From positions 6,402 to 70,401 of the forward strand of contig CAVARE010000039.1 of the NCBI GenBank assembly GCA_963591145.1: 64,000 nucleotides of DNA, given 5' to 3'. Position numbers and translations under genes: made by a program. Each line of letters begins with the position of its first letter. The first letter of the stretch is position 1. The DNA is from RGIG5612 sp963591145 (GTDB lineage Bacteria; Bacillota; Clostridia; Lachnospirales; Lachnospiraceae). This document shows, in pieces, positions 7,474 to 15,636 of this stretch. Below the pieces are notes generated by a model that had not been told where the DNA came from, ran no database searches, and was given only the letters and a program-made list of their open reading frames with translations.

Positions 7474-8409
7474 CTATATATCGGCTGTTTTCTCCCGCTT
7501 GATCCTTTCGATTCTCACTGTAGAATGAAATATCATATAGATCGCGGTTCCGAAAATGATTATGCAGACCACCGTACCTGTGGTTCCTATCATAATATTA
7601 CGAAATTTCCAGTCATTCTTAGCACCAAATTGTGACAGCATCGCCGTCTCCAGCGCCACCATAGACACCATTGCCGAGACCAGATGCAGTACCTTGGCCG
7701 CCGACATGACCGGGCTTCGATATTTGCGGTATTTTATTACATTGATGATCGCAAATGTTATATTACAGAAGACGTAGACGGCCATGATATATATCAAAAT
7801 CCCCGTATAATTAAAGCTCTTCTTATTCTTGATCATCATCGTTATAACTCCGGACAGAGCCAGATTCACAACCAGCAAGATAGTGCCGCATAAGCGATAC
7901 CGTTTCCATTCAGACAGCATATTTGCCCCAAATTCATTACGTCTGGCATAGCGCACCAAGGCAAATCGTGTCACTGCCAATAGCAGATAATAAATGGCCA
8001 GCGTGCCGAACCATATGGAGTGGCTGTAAACTCCAAATGTGAATCTGATAACAGCGTAAATTATATTCAATGACAGACTGTAATATAGAGATACATTCAG
8101 GTTGAAGGATTTATCCGTGAAATATCGCCGCACAGCGGGAGCTCTGTCCATAACGGCATTGATGTTCTGCTTAGTATGTCTGGATACCTGCCAAAGGAGT
8201 ACGCATACCACTGTCAGGATATATGCCGAAAAGATGTAAATCGGATAAGCTATCCATTCATCCTGAAAATTTTCCAAGAAAATAAAGATCAAACCCGCCG
8301 CTGCGACTGGAATTCCTATGAGAATAAACCACAACTTAGGGAATAGAATCTTATTAAACAACTTCTTGTATCGTGACACAGCACGCTCTTCCTTTCTGAT
8401 TTTGTTCAT
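7474..8409 (-). CDS. Polytopic membrane protein of unknown function
   Basis: A 311-residue protein with about eight hydrophobic segments (near residues 27-45, 55-76, 105-125, 133-150, 173-192, 203-224, 238-258, 273-295) joined by basic loops. I do not recognise the family. A possible alternative start is GTG eleven codons in, which has AAAGGA 11 nt upstream; the ATG at 8409 has its GGAG only 1 nt away. Its promoter carries the same operator palindrome as the bicupin gene, so the two proteins probably belong to one regulon, for instance a stress or small-molecule response. It faces the esterase terminator and is not in an operon. Confidence 0.7.
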   Translation of the reverse strand: MNKIRKEERAVSRYKKLFNKILFPKLWFILIGIPVAAAGLIFIFLENFQDEWIAYPIYIFSAYILTVVCVLLWQVSRHTKQNINAVMDRAPAVRRYFTDKSFNLNVSLYYSLSLNIIYAVIRFTFGVYSHSIWFGTLAIYYLLLAVTRFALVRYARRNEFGANMLSEWKRYRLCGTILLVVNLALSGVITMMIKNKKSFNYTGILIYIMAVYVFCNITFAIINVIKYRKYRSPVMSAAKVLHLVSAMVSMVALETAMLSQFGAKNDWKFRNIMIGTTGTVVCIIIFGTAIYMIFHSTVRIERIKREKTADI

Positions 8410-8541
8410 ACTCCGATTTTAAAAAAATGTTCCGTATCGATAGCTTATGCGCCATCTGCAGTCTCCTGTTCTGACTTAAAAATTGCCTGATCAATCCGAT
8501 TCAGCGTTGCATCTTGCAATTCTTTAATAAGCAAAATAAAT

Positions 8542-8581
8542 ATTGCATAAGTATGTCACAATTGCGACATAAGAACAAGTT
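8542..8581 (-). promoter_or_regulatory. Promoter with overlapping operator palindrome (copy 2 of a shared module)
   Basis: On the minus strand, -35 TTGTTC (8578-8573), 17 bp, -10 CATACT (8555-8550). The 20-bp palindrome TATGTC-N8-GACATA (8571-8552) is symmetrical at 18 of 20 bases and overlaps the -10. It matches 5322-5361 at 34 of 40 positions. Leader to the membrane-protein start is about 134 nt. Confidence 0.65.
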
Positions 8582-8613
8582 AACTATTATTTATTGACAA
8601 GCAAATATTTATT

Positions 8614-8754
8614 GTGCTATATTCTGCGCCGTCGGACGGTGGCGGGGCCACCTTGCAAGGTGCTTATGAGAGTAAGTTCCCGGACGGACAGAAAAAATCG
8701 CAGAAGAATGCAGGGTTTGAAGCAATCAGGCTGTATTCTTATGAAAATGATTAA
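8614..8754 (+). pseudogene. C-terminal coding remnant of an unidentified protein
   Basis: An open frame of 46 codons beginning at GTG 8614 has protein-like composition (LYSAPSDGGGATLQGAYES, then KFPDGQKKSQ and ending IRLYSYEND) and is followed 8 bp later by a long palindrome like a terminator. No ribosome binding site precedes it, and the frame is closed upstream by TAA at 8580, so this is probably the surviving 3' end of a deleted gene. The family is not recognised. Confidence 0.5.
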
Positions 8755-8762
8755 TTTGATGA

Positions 8763-8790
8763 GCCGGATAAGACATATGTCTTATCCGGC
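8763..8790 (+). terminator. 28-bp perfect palindrome, terminator-like
   Basis: GCCGGATAAGACAT followed at once by its reverse complement, then TTGTTTGTG. It sits just after the coding remnant ending at 8754 and was probably that gene's terminator. The T run is weak. Confidence 0.55.
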
Positions 8791-8805
8791 TTGTTTGTGT
8801 AGCAA

Positions 8806-8846
8806 ACATTCACAGAAAGCTGTTTTGCATGGCTCTGAATAGTTAC
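8806..8846 (-). repeat. Dispersed intergenic repeat, family A (short form)
   Basis: Read on minus it begins GTAACTATTCAGAGCC and ends TTTCTGTGAATG. It agrees with 18602-18642 at about 37 of 41 positions and shares its first 20 bases with the longer copies near 23.1, 35.8, 47.1 and 54.8 kb. Confidence 0.7.
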
Positions 8847-8854
8847 ACATTCTG

Positions 8855-8929
8855 CATGAATATACAGGCGATGAACTGCCGCCCGATGTGGATTATAAAT
8901 CTTCTAATGCCGAGAAAATGTCAGACTGA
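8855..8929 (+). pseudogene. Short C-terminal coding remnant upstream of the MATE gene
   Basis: Twenty-four sense codons with protein-like composition (HEYTGDELPPDVDYKSS, then NAEKMSD and a stop) and no start codon or ribosome binding site. The frame is closed upstream by TAG at 8840. The last codons overlap a hairpin (CCGAGAAAA / TTTTCTCGG, 8910-8941) that probably ended the lost gene. Together with 8614-8754 this suggests deletion of genes here. Confidence 0.4.
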
Positions 8930-8962
8930 AGTTTTCTCGGTTGATGACAGTGAGGTAACATT

Positions 8963-10282
8963 ATGGAAAATCAGATTTTAATTGGAAATGAAAGAAAAGT
9001 ATTTTTGAAATACCTGATTCCCAGCATCCTGGGAATGCTGGGAGTATCTGCATATTCGTTTGTAGATACATTTGTCGTAGGACAGGGTGTAGGCTCCCAG
9101 GCTGTCGCAGCCATGGGACTGGGCACACCGGCAGTATGCATCATGTATGCGCTGGGATTTCTGCTGGGCGCCGGCGGCGCTGTAAACTACACTATCTCCA
9201 TGGGCAAGGGCGACCGTTCCAGAGCCAGATCACTATTCTCGGCAGCATTCTATACGACACTGATTCTCTGGGTGATCATCGCAGTATGCGGCAACATCTG
9301 GATCGATCCGATCACAGATTTCCTGGGTGCAACGGCGGAAAATCATGACCTGGCAGTAGAATATCTCAGATGGATCATCTCGCTCTCCGGAATAATGATA
9401 CTCGACCTCATCATGAACCAATTCATAAGGAACGAAGGCCACCCGAATGTATCAATGGTAGCGACAATTACAGGAACAGTCACGAACATTATACTGGATT
9501 TCCTGTTCGTCATGGGCTTCGGCTGGGGTATGTCAGGCGCAGCCTCCGCGACCTGCCTGGCATCAGTGATATCGGTAGGCATCACGCTGGGATATGCGAT
9601 CATCAAGAAAACGAATCTGATCCCGACGATCAGGATAAGCGACCTGAAGTATCTGCCAGCCATTGCCAAAATCGGCTTCAGCTCATTTGTCCTTGAGATC
9701 ACATCCGCAGTAATATCCGTAGTTTTCTTAAATTTTGCAGGCAAATATTATGGTGCAAATGGCATCTCGGCATTTACCGTCCTTATCACATTCAATCTAG
9801 TGGTATATTCGCTGATAAACGGTGTCGCTCAGGGCATGCAGCCGCTGATAAGCACCTGCTATGCGGCAAATGATAATACGCGTATGAAGAAATTTCTGAA
9901 ATATGGTCTGTCAGCATCAGCTGTGCTGGGCATATTTTTCTTCGTGATTAGCGAGCTGTTCCCCAAAGGATTAGTCAGGATGCTCGTCACAGACAGCGAG
10001 GATATCGTAAATATGGGAATAACGGGTCTTAACTGGTATGCATTTGCCTTCTTATTTATGTCAGGATCCATACTTCTGGGCATATACTTCCAGGCCAAGG
10101 CACAGCCTGCGCAGTCGCTCATTATCCTGTTGGGACGAAGTGCGGTGATGCCGGTTATCCTCCTGTATGTACTGGAACTCTTTATAGGCGAGACAAGCCT
10201 GTGGGTGGCAATCCCTATCGGCGAGGCGGCCGCTCTGGCAGCAGCAGTTATCCTTCTCTGCAAGGATCTGAGAGCAAAATAG
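8963..10282 (+). CDS. MATE family efflux transporter
   Basis: A 439-residue multidrug and toxin extrusion protein with about twelve membrane segments in two homologous halves. Family motifs include PSILGMLGVSAYSFVDTFVVG at the N-terminus and NFAGKYYGANGISAFTV at the start of the second half. It would export cationic drugs or other small molecules using Na+ or H+. The start has GAGG 7 nt upstream. The gene stands alone, preceded by decayed gene fragments and ending 3 bp from the convergent MutT-like gene. The substrate cannot be predicted. Confidence 0.9.
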   Translation: MENQILIGNERKVFLKYLIPSILGMLGVSAYSFVDTFVVGQGVGSQAVAAMGLGTPAVCIMYALGFLLGAGGAVNYTISMGKGDRSRARSLFSAAFYTTLILWVIIAVCGNIWIDPITDFLGATAENHDLAVEYLRWIISLSGIMILDLIMNQFIRNEGHPNVSMVATITGTVTNIILDFLFVMGFGWGMSGAASATCLASVISVGITLGYAIIKKTNLIPTIRISDLKYLPAIAKIGFSSFVLEITSAVISVVFLNFAGKYYGANGISAFTVLITFNLVVYSLINGVAQGMQPLISTCYAANDNTRMKKFLKYGLSASAVLGIFFFVISELFPKGLVRMLVTDSEDIVNMGITGLNWYAFAFLFMSGSILLGIYFQAKAQPAQSLIILLGRSAVMPVILLYVLELFIGETSLWVAIPIGEAAALAAAVILLCKDLRAK

Positions 10283-10285
10283 TAC

Positions 10286-10663
10286 CTACTCAGTCAGCTT
10301 TTTCAAAATCTCGGTATCCGCTGGGCAAAAATCATACTGTGGAATTTCAGCAGGTGTAATCCAGCGGATATCGTTATGCTCCAGCATCTGCGGAACGCCC
10401 TCGGCAATCTTTGCATTAAAGAGAGTAAGCGTTATTGTTATGTCGGGATATTCATGGACAACCTCCATGAAAACAGTTCCAACATTAATGGTAATGGCAA
10501 GCTCCTCGCGGCATTCGCGAATGAGTGCCTGCTCTTTTGTTTCTCCCGGTTCAACCTTTCCTCCGACGAACTCCCACAGAAGGCCTCTCGCCTTATGGGC
10601 CGGGCGCTGACATATCATGAATTTATCTTGGTCCCATATCAGGGCGGCAACTACATCTGTCAT
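10286..10663 (-). CDS. MutT-like Nudix hydrolase (8-oxo-dGTP diphosphatase type)
   Basis: A 125-residue Nudix enzyme of MutT size, with the box GGKVEPGETKEQ followed by RECREELAI at about residues 34-57, and the WEFVGGK lead-in typical of (deoxy)nucleoside triphosphate pyrophosphohydrolases. It probably removes damaged nucleotides such as 8-oxo-dGTP. The ribosome binding site is AAGGAG. It starts 14 bp after the stop of the helicase gene on the same strand, so the two form a two-gene unit; co-occurrence suggests linked function in DNA repair or defence (inference). Confidence 0.85.
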   Translation of the reverse strand: MTDVVAALIWDQDKFMICQRPAHKARGLLWEFVGGKVEPGETKEQALIRECREELAITINVGTVFMEVVHEYPDITITLTLFNAKIAEGVPQMLEHNDIRWITPAEIPQYDFCPADTEILKKLTE

Positions 10664-10677
10664 AGTGATATTCTCCT

Positions 10678-13485
10678 TTATTTTGTAAGCCCGAAATCAT
10701 ATTGCAGATAATCCGGCAATTCATTTTCCATAGGTATGTCGAACAAATATGTCACAACATCCCTTTTCTTCTGTCTGTCGTAGGATACCTGCCTGCGCGG
10801 ATTGGTCAGATGGCCTTTCCCCACATAAGTAAACGGCATTACGATTCCATTTTCATCCGACACCTTTCTGATAAAAAGCAAGGTCTCCTCGCTATCTATC
10901 AGCTTTTGAAGATCTGTGGCTGATACATTCGCCATGCTTTCCCATTGAAACAAGCCGGGCTCAATAAACTTATCCTTATAATTCAATCTTTCTGCTACCG
11001 AAGCATCCTTCTTGAGCGATGCAAAGATGATAACAGTCTTTCCGTAATAATAGGTTCCCACCTGGTTATGACCAGGGTTCTTCAAGAGCTTCAGCTGTAC
11101 CTGATCCATGCGGTAACTCTGCCAAAGCTTGAAACCTGTCTCCTCTCCATATTCGGAAGCAAGTCGCGTAAGACCATATTCGAGCAAATCCTCAATATAC
11201 TCATTAAATTGATCATCAAGCGGGACATCCGTGAGAGTGCAATCCTCGCCGTCGAATGTCAGAAAGCCATTGTCCGTAATATATTTCATGGCGTGCTCCA
11301 TCTGCTCATGTGAATAATCCCCGACAGTCTCGGACAGTCGAGTCTCTATCTCGGATAAACGGGTAACGCCGTGAATTACGCTGTCAAAAATGAGATATTC
11401 GTGCTGCCGCACAAGCGGAAGCATGGCGGAGAGATAATTCGCAAAGGCAATCTGCCGCTCCGTAAATACAGGAAGAAGCTTTGCGTCATCATCGCTGTCA
11501 TCGAGAATCCCGTGAAGAAAGTTATAGTAGGAAACGCATTTCTTCCCGCCAATTTTAATGCTCATGAAGCGAAGCAAATCAGGTGCGCAATCGTTGTTGA
11601 GATAGTCCATGTGCTTCGGATAGGACTCCGCCCCGATATACTTCCGGAAGTTGAAATAATCCTGCTTGAGGTATACGAGGCTGTTGAAATTCTCCTTTTC
11701 AATATAGCTGATGATTTCTTCTTTACTGAGGTCATCTATGTGTATCTCAACGCCGTAATCATCAAGACCGATTGCCTTGAAATCATCCTGCACAAGTGCC
11801 ATCATCAACCGCTTTTCAAGCACGAAATTCTCCGCAAGAGACGATAGCGCGAAGGCAATCTGCACGCTTCTTTTATAGCTGTTGCCGATGAAATCAAGTA
11901 CGGTGACATACTGCTTGTTGTCATATTTTCGCAGACCGCGTCCAAGCTGCTGAATGAAAATTGTCGAGGATTCGGTCGGACGCAGAAAGAGCACCATGTT
12001 GACACCCGGAATATCGACACCTTCATTGAGGATATCGACGGTGAAGAGGATTTCAAGTTCCTTTTCATCACTCTGCAGGTCATTATAGGCTCGGATTCGC
12101 TCGCCGATATCATTTCTACCCGTAAGATATGCGGTCTTGTAATGTTCACTCATCATCTCGCACATCATGCGAGCGTGGGTAACGTTTCGGCAGAATGCAA
12201 GTGCTTTCAGCTTTCCTTCGGGGCGGTGTTTCTCAATCTCACGGGTAATAAAGTCTCCATGTTCGGCCGTTGCAAGCTGCGCTACCATTTTGCGTTCCTC
12301 ACTCTTGGTGAGTCCGTAATTAATGAGCTCATCGCGAATGCCGAAATAATGAAACGGCACGACAAGGTCGTTAATGATGGCATCGCGCAGGCGAAGCTCA
12401 TAGGGAACATTCTTGTCAAACATGTCGAATACGTCCTGATTATCCATGCGCTCGGGTGTGGCGGTGAGTCCAAGCAGAAACTCTGGCTCAAAGTAGCCGA
12501 TAATTTTGCGGTAGGTTTCCGCCGTTGCGTGATGGCATTCATCCACGATGATGTAGTCAAACCAGTCCTTAGAGAAAAGCTCGAGCGACTTTGCCATCGT
12601 GATATTAGTCGCGAATACGAAATCCGCATCCATCTCCTTGTTCTCACTGCTGAAAATACCATAGGTAATCGAATTTCCGAACACGTCTTGAAAAGTTTTA
12701 AGTGATTTCCTAAGGATTGAGCCCTCATGAACAATGTACAGAAGCCGCTTTGGAGAGAAATTCAGTGCATCAAATGCCGCAAGATAAGTCTTGCCGGAGC
12801 CTGCCGCCGCGACCACAAGTGCGCGGGATGTACCGACAGCGCGGTAGCGATTCAATTCCTTCAGCGCTTTACGTTGCATAAAATTCGGCTTAATGTTTGC
12901 TGTATGCAAATCATAGTCCATATCCCAGCGCTCAATGGCAAAATTGAGTTTATTCGAATAGAGGTTAATAATCTCAGTATTTAACGGATGGGTAGCCTCC
13001 CACTTTTCCTCAAACTCACGCATAGCATCCGCAAACAGAGACGAGGATTTTTCTGCTGACACTGCAACATCCCACTCCACATTTTTGAGAAGAGCATAAC
13101 GGGTGATGTTCGACGAGCCGACAATCACTTCGCACTTGTCGTCATATTCAAAAAGATAGCCCTTGGAATGATACCCGAGCGTTATATATTCACTGTCATG
13201 AAAGCATTCATAATCGAGATGGCAGGTGAAGTTCTTGCATCTTGACTGCAATGTGAAAAAGCTTTTCAGAGACTCGATATCCGTAAAGTTCTGATAGGTG
13301 GAGGTAATAATCCGCCCAATCGTGCCGCGCTCAACTGCCGCCTCAATATCCTTAAAGAGCAGGACAAGCCCTGCTTTCTTGATAAAGCTGACCGAAAAGT
13401 AGAATGCCGTGCAATGTCTTAGGCTATCCTTGATTTTTTCAAGGAATTTCTGTTCTGTATAGTTTGTCAGAAACTGATTTGACAT
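10678..13485 (-). CDS. PLD nuclease-SF2 helicase-DUF3427 fusion protein
   Basis: About 935 residues from ATG 13485-13483. The longer frame from 13545 lacks a ribosome binding site, and the family normally begins MSNQF-like, as here. Residues 1-180 form a single phospholipase-D-type HKD nuclease domain (HSK at 106-108, GSSNIT near 123-128). An SF2 helicase follows: Walker A AAGSGKT ending near 233, DECH at 315-318, TAT at 341-343, and motif VI QQLGRGLRKYD. The last third is DUF3427. Such proteins act on DNA or RNA and are often found in defence or repair contexts. It is co-transcribed with the MutT-like gene. Confidence 0.85.
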   Translation of the reverse strand: MSNQFLTNYTEQKFLEKIKDSLRHCTAFYFSVSFIKKAGLVLLFKDIEAAVERGTIGRIITSTYQNFTDIESLKSFFTLQSRCKNFTCHLDYECFHDSEYITLGYHSKGYLFEYDDKCEVIVGSSNITRYALLKNVEWDVAVSAEKSSSLFADAMREFEEKWEATHPLNTEIINLYSNKLNFAIERWDMDYDLHTANIKPNFMQRKALKELNRYRAVGTSRALVVAAAGSGKTYLAAFDALNFSPKRLLYIVHEGSILRKSLKTFQDVFGNSITYGIFSSENKEMDADFVFATNITMAKSLELFSKDWFDYIIVDECHHATAETYRKIIGYFEPEFLLGLTATPERMDNQDVFDMFDKNVPYELRLRDAIINDLVVPFHYFGIRDELINYGLTKSEERKMVAQLATAEHGDFITREIEKHRPEGKLKALAFCRNVTHARMMCEMMSEHYKTAYLTGRNDIGERIRAYNDLQSDEKELEILFTVDILNEGVDIPGVNMVLFLRPTESSTIFIQQLGRGLRKYDNKQYVTVLDFIGNSYKRSVQIAFALSSLAENFVLEKRLMMALVQDDFKAIGLDDYGVEIHIDDLSKEEIISYIEKENFNSLVYLKQDYFNFRKYIGAESYPKHMDYLNNDCAPDLLRFMSIKIGGKKCVSYYNFLHGILDDSDDDAKLLPVFTERQIAFANYLSAMLPLVRQHEYLIFDSVIHGVTRLSEIETRLSETVGDYSHEQMEHAMKYITDNGFLTFDGEDCTLTDVPLDDQFNEYIEDLLEYGLTRLASEYGEETGFKLWQSYRMDQVQLKLLKNPGHNQVGTYYYGKTVIIFASLKKDASVAERLNYKDKFIEPGLFQWESMANVSATDLQKLIDSEETLLFIRKVSDENGIVMPFTYVGKGHLTNPRRQVSYDRQKKRDVVTYLFDIPMENELPDYLQYDFGLTK

Positions 13486-13574
13486 AGATATTTCTCTTTC
13501 TACAACAACTGCCTCAAAAGCGAATCGCCGTTCTCCTTCAGCCATTTATGACAAAATGGTAATTACAAAAGTAC

Positions 13575-13745
13575 TTACTTCCATGACATTTGTAATTCTC
13601 TTTTTGATTTAACACAATCGGATAAATACAAATTTATAAGAGTTTGATATGGTATGCCGGTATTTTCAGACTGAGTCTTAAAATATGCAATAACATCTCC
13701 ATCAAGATTTATATTATCCAGCTCTGCTGCGCATCTGTCATTTGC
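13575..13745 (-). pseudogene. Remnant of a BrnA-like / ribbon-helix-helix antitoxin
   Basis: Read on minus, 56 sense codons without a start run into a TAA at 13577-13575. The middle, LDGDVIAYFKTQSENTGIPY followed by QTLINLYLSDC, is the C-terminal DNA-binding part shared by BrnA-type antitoxins (PF14384). The preceding in-frame codon is a stop and the N-terminal 30 or so residues are missing. A toxin gene is not present. The family is inferred from the motif. Confidence 0.65.
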
Positions 13746-13829
13746 TTAACTATTAATCGCGCTCATGATAGCATTCCAGAAGTGAAACGGCAATAATCAC
13801 CTGCTGCATATAGATAAATTTCAAGTATA

Positions 13830-13858
13830 TTGACGTACAGAATCATGTACGTTAATAT
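13830..13858 (+). promoter_or_regulatory. Autoregulated promoter of the Phd/YefM-type gene
   Basis: -35 TTGACG (13830-13835), 17-bp spacer, -10 TAATAT (13853-13858). The spacer carries a perfect inverted repeat, ACGTACA-N6-TGTACGT (13833-13852). Its TGTAC core resembles the TGTACA half-sites of the known YefM-YoeB operator, so the antitoxin probably represses itself here. Confidence 0.7.
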
Positions 13859-13880
13859 GCTTGAGAAGGAGGGTTCTAAA

Positions 13881-14147
13881 ATGTTGGCAGTAAATTATAC
13901 AAATCTACGAAAAAACATGAAATCTTATATGAATCAGATAACAGACAACTACGAAACAGTAATTGTTACAAGAACGAATAAGAAAAATGTCGTGATGCTG
14001 TCGGAGGAATCATATAACAATATGATGGAGAACCTATATATCACGGGATGCAAAGAAAACTACGATTGGTTAATGCAGTCCAAATCTCAACTGGAGCGTG
14101 GTGCTTTTAAAAAGCATCTATTATTAGAGGATGCTGCTAATAAATAA
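13881..14147 (+). CDS. Phd/YefM-family antitoxin without a partner toxin
   Basis: An 88-residue protein starting at ATG 13881, which has GAAGGAGGG 7 nt upstream; earlier in-frame ATGs fall inside the promoter. The N-terminal half has the Phd/YefM pattern (MLAVNYTNLRKNMKSYMNQI, then VIVTRTNKKNVVMLSEESYNN), which dimerises and binds DNA. The C-terminal tail would wrap the toxin. No YoeB/Txe gene follows: 14148-14231 contains no frame of suitable size. It is therefore a solitary antitoxin or a relic. A tandem 10-bp repeat GGGGTACCTT lies at about 14187-14206. Confidence 0.85.
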   Translation: MLAVNYTNLRKNMKSYMNQITDNYETVIVTRTNKKNVVMLSEESYNNMMENLYITGCKENYDWLMQSKSQLERGAFKKHLLLEDAANK

Positions 14148-14231
14148 AGTTTTTTCCCAAAATGACAGCTTGTAGACAAAAAGCAGGGGTACCTTGGGGT
14201 ACCTTGAAATATTAGGCTTTACGACAAAAGG

Positions 14232-14266
14232 AAAGAGCCAGAAAACCGTGAATTTTCAAGCTCTTT
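14232..14266 (-). terminator. Terminator downstream of tRNA-Leu
   Basis: AAAGAGC / GCTCTTT arms (14266-14260 and 14238-14232) with an inner GAAAA/TTTTC pairing, placed 17 bp past the tRNA 3' end on the minus strand; a CCTTTTG stretch follows. Confidence 0.7.
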
Positions 14267-14282
14267 GCTAATTAAAAAGACA

Positions 14283-14367
14283 TGCGGAAGATGGGACTTG
14301 AACCCACACGCAAGCAATATGCACAAGATCCTTAGTCTTGCTCGTCTGCCAGTTCCGACACTTCCGC
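14283..14367 (-). tRNA. tRNA-Leu (anticodon AAG)
   Basis: An 85-nt class II tRNA. Acceptor stem GCGGAAG / CTTCCGC, discriminator A, leucine-type D loop (GGAACTGGCAGAC), anticodon stem CAAGA / TCTTG around loop CTAAGGA giving AAG, a long variable arm, and the T arm with GGTTCAAGTCC. CCA is not encoded. Confidence 0.93.
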
Positions 14368-14484
14368 ATTGGACTGTTGATTTCTCAACCGCGCAAGAAA
14401 AAGTATACCAAAATAAAAATAAAAGTCAACTACTTTTTTAATTTTTTCTGTTGCACTTTTTTCCGAATCGTATATCCTTATCAT

Positions 14485-15591
14485 ATGGATTCGCATGAAA
14501 TAAATTTATCTAATCAATTATATACTGGCTGCACTTTATGTCCGAGAAATTGTCGCGTTGACAGGCGCACCGCACTGGGGGTCTGCCGCTGCTCCGACAT
14601 ACTTCGGGCAGCCCGGGCAGGCCTTCACTATTACGAGGAGCCGTTTCTGTCAGGTACGAATGGCAGCGGCACAGTATTTTTCAGCGGCTGCTCTCTTGGA
14701 TGCATCTACTGCCAGAATGGACAAATATCATTTGACAATTATGGATTTGATATCAGCATCGAACGCCTGGCAGAGATTTTCCTGGAGCAGCAGGCCAGAA
14801 AAGCACATAATATCAATCTCGTTACAGGAACGCACTATACTCCTTCGATTGCCTGCGCGCTTGAGATTGCACGGGCAAATGGCCTTACTATCCCTGTAGT
14901 CTGGAACAGCTCAGGATATGAGAAACCGGATACATTAAAACTGCTGGACGGTCTTGTTGATATATTTATGCCGGATTTTAAGACTTTGTCGCCTGAACTG
15001 GGTGCCAAATATATGAAGGCTCCTGACTACCCTGAATGGGCGCAGGAAGCGCTGGCATGCATGGTCGAGATGGCGGGCGATGTGATTTTCGAAGACTGCA
15101 TTTCTGATGATTCTAACTCTCAGACCCACGACGTTTCGAATTCTGACCTGCCGCATTCTGATTCAGAATATATGGCCATTGATAAGAATTCTGAAACCTA
15201 CGAGGGTGAAAATGTCCTTATGAAGCGAGGCGTAGTTGTGCGTCACCTGATGATCCCTGGTCAGCTTGAGGATTCTAAGAATGTGATCAGATATCTATAC
15301 GAAACCTACGGGGATAAAATATGGATATCTCTTATGAGCCAGTATACTCCTGTGGGCATATTTGCTGATCACAACGGTAAGGAAGTGGATGGAAACGCCG
15401 GCCGCACAGCTATTATAAACAGCTACAGGAAGACTCATCCCGAGTTATTCCATAAGGTCTCCCGCAAGGAATATGACGAACTGGTTGACTATGCTATCGA
15501 TATCGGTGTAGAAAACTGCATGATTCAGGAAGATGACGTGGCTGATGACAGCTTTATCCCAGAATTTGACGGAAGCGGCATACAGGCATGA
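14485..15591 (+). CDS. PflX-like radical SAM protein with an acidic insertion
   Basis: About 368 residues from ATG 14485; upstream sequence belongs to the tRNA region. It has the N-terminal CTLCPRNCRVDR...GVC motif and the radical SAM cluster motif CSLGCIYC of the PflX/COG1313 group (related to pyruvate formate-lyase activating enzymes; substrate unknown). Between MVEMAGDVIFED and MKRGVVVRHLMIPG, where relatives have a few residues, there is an insertion of about 40 residues rich in Ser, Asp and Asn. No ribosome binding site is visible before the start, so translation may be weak or leaderless. Its terminator begins within the last codons. Confidence 0.85.
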   Translation: MDSHEINLSNQLYTGCTLCPRNCRVDRRTALGVCRCSDILRAARAGLHYYEEPFLSGTNGSGTVFFSGCSLGCIYCQNGQISFDNYGFDISIERLAEIFLEQQARKAHNINLVTGTHYTPSIACALEIARANGLTIPVVWNSSGYEKPDTLKLLDGLVDIFMPDFKTLSPELGAKYMKAPDYPEWAQEALACMVEMAGDVIFEDCISDDSNSQTHDVSNSDLPHSDSEYMAIDKNSETYEGENVLMKRGVVVRHLMIPGQLEDSKNVIRYLYETYGDKIWISLMSQYTPVGIFADHNGKEVDGNAGRTAIINSYRKTHPELFHKVSRKEYDELVDYAIDIGVENCMIQEDDVADDSFIPEFDGSGIQA

Positions 15592-15636
15592 CCTATAATT
15601 TCTAAGTCATGCAAGCATGCCGCTTCCAGATTTTTT
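15571..15636 (+). terminator. Terminator overlapping the end of the radical SAM gene
   Basis: GGAAGCGGCAT (15571-15581, inside the coding sequence) pairs with ATGCCGCTTCC (15617-15627); GCATGAC/GTCATGC extends the stem; AGATTTTTT follows at 15628-15636. Confidence 0.88.

Noticed and set aside
8594..8842. 82-codon plus-strand frame
   Set aside because: It runs through a perfect palindrome and a dispersed repeat; a different frame in the same stretch (8614-8754) has the protein-like composition.
12142..12705. 187-codon frame antisense to the helicase gene
   Set aside because: Lies entirely inside a well-supported gene, has no family motifs and is a composition shadow.
10286..14367. Integrated element with attachment sites at tRNA-Leu
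   Set aside because: No integrase gene and no copy of the tRNA 3' end (TTCAAGTCCCATCTTCC) was found at the other side of the accessory region.
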